64,000 nt of DNA from Methylobacterium sp. Leaf117. Lineage in GTDB: Bacteria > Pseudomonadota > Alphaproteobacteria > Rhizobiales > Beijerinckiaceae. Under the pieces are notes generated by a model that was given only the letters and a program-made list of their open reading frames with translations, was not told the origin of the DNA and did no database searches. The stretch lies in the NCBI RefSeq assembly GCF_001422985.1, contig NZ_LMNL01000012.1:189096-253095 (forward strand), read 5' to 3'. Positions 63,925-64,000 of this stretch are shown here, one piece after another (within the stretch, counting starts at the first letter, position 1; each line of letters begins with the position of its first letter). The position numbers and the translations under genes were made by a program.

Positions 63925-64000
63925 ATGAGCGAACGCATCATCCTCCGGGCCGGCGAGGCCCTGGTCGCCGGCGGCCCGCCGAACACCGCCTCCGAGCCCG
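63925..64000 (+). CDS. partial gene at right edge, possibly formaldehyde-activating-enzyme-like
   Basis: The first 25 codons are MSERIILRAGEALVAGGPPN then TASEP, cut by the window edge. RxGEALV resembles the N-terminus of Fae-like formaldehyde-activating enzymes, which condense formaldehyde with tetrahydromethanopterin in methylotrophs. The match is short and tentative. Confidence 0.35.
   Translation, partial: MSERIILRAGEALVAGGPPNTASEP

Overview
The window is high-GC, densely coded bacterial DNA with the gene repertoire of an alphaproteobacterium of the Hyphomicrobiales. The best match is Methylobacterium/Methylorubrum or a close relative. The evidence is a CtrA response regulator and ChpT phosphotransferase, DUF1134/EipA, DUF1192, DUF2852 and DUF4175 proteins, an ETF/3-hydroxybutyryl-CoA dehydrogenase/cobalamin adenosyltransferase cluster, a PQQ quinoprotein, a LOV histidine kinase, and possibly a formaldehyde-activating-enzyme-like gene cut by the right edge. 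The genus is inferred from gene content; no rRNA is present. The content is chromosomal housekeeping. No insertion sequence, prophage, CRISPR array or integrase is visible.

Layout. 0-13 kb: a small exported protein, UvrB with a long N-terminal extension, an ankyrin protein, a periplasmic PQQ dehydrogenase, a thioesterase, a GH10 xylanase facing a lipoprotein esterase, a lytic transglycosylase, a double ABC ATPase (YejF type), phosphopentomutase and a DUF1192 protein. 13-18 kb: a LuxR-type regulator with a dense GANTC cluster upstream, a TetR regulator, DUF2852, uracil phosphoribosyltransferase, a quinone oxidoreductase and a small membrane protein. 18-26 kb (minus strand): 3-hydroxybutyryl-CoA dehydrogenase, EtfA, EtfB, a PduO-type adenosyltransferase, a PagL-like deacylase, a twin-TM HIG1-like protein and a large DUF4175 protein. 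26-32 kb: DUF533, LysA, an LptM-like lipoprotein, small envelope proteins, EipA, a YHS protein and CysQ.

32-46 kb is the most coherent block: chpT, cheA (hybrid), cheW, cheY, cheB and cheR, then ctrA on the opposite strand, fliI and fliJ, a UPF0104 membrane protein, and flhA. It links the ChpT-CtrA cell-cycle phosphorelay, an MCP-less chemosensory set and flagellar export genes. CtrA-like boxes (TTAA-N7-TTAA variants) lie upstream of flhA and of the Tad-pilus genes near the right end. GANTC (CcrM) sites lie upstream of ctrA and of the tad genes. These suggest that CtrA and DNA methylation control several operons here.

46-64 kb: capsule export genes kpsE and kpsT without a permease, tRNA-Ser(GGA), a glycosyltransferase, a DsbA-like/MBL-fold pair in which the MBL protein has lost its usual metal-ligand motif, an SPL radical SAM protein, a SHOCT protein, GlgX behind five 19-bp tandem repeats, a LOV-histidine kinase-receiver hybrid, a small basic protein, a palindromic dispersed-type repeat, isocitrate dehydrogenase, and a three-gene TadE/TadE/TadG operon.

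I found no clearly new multi-gene system. The most unusual signals are regulatory or repetitive DNA: the GANTC clusters, the palindrome before kpsT, the 19-bp array before glgX, a pentanucleotide microsatellite, and a strong Shine-Dalgarno feeding a three-codon micro-ORF ahead of fliI.
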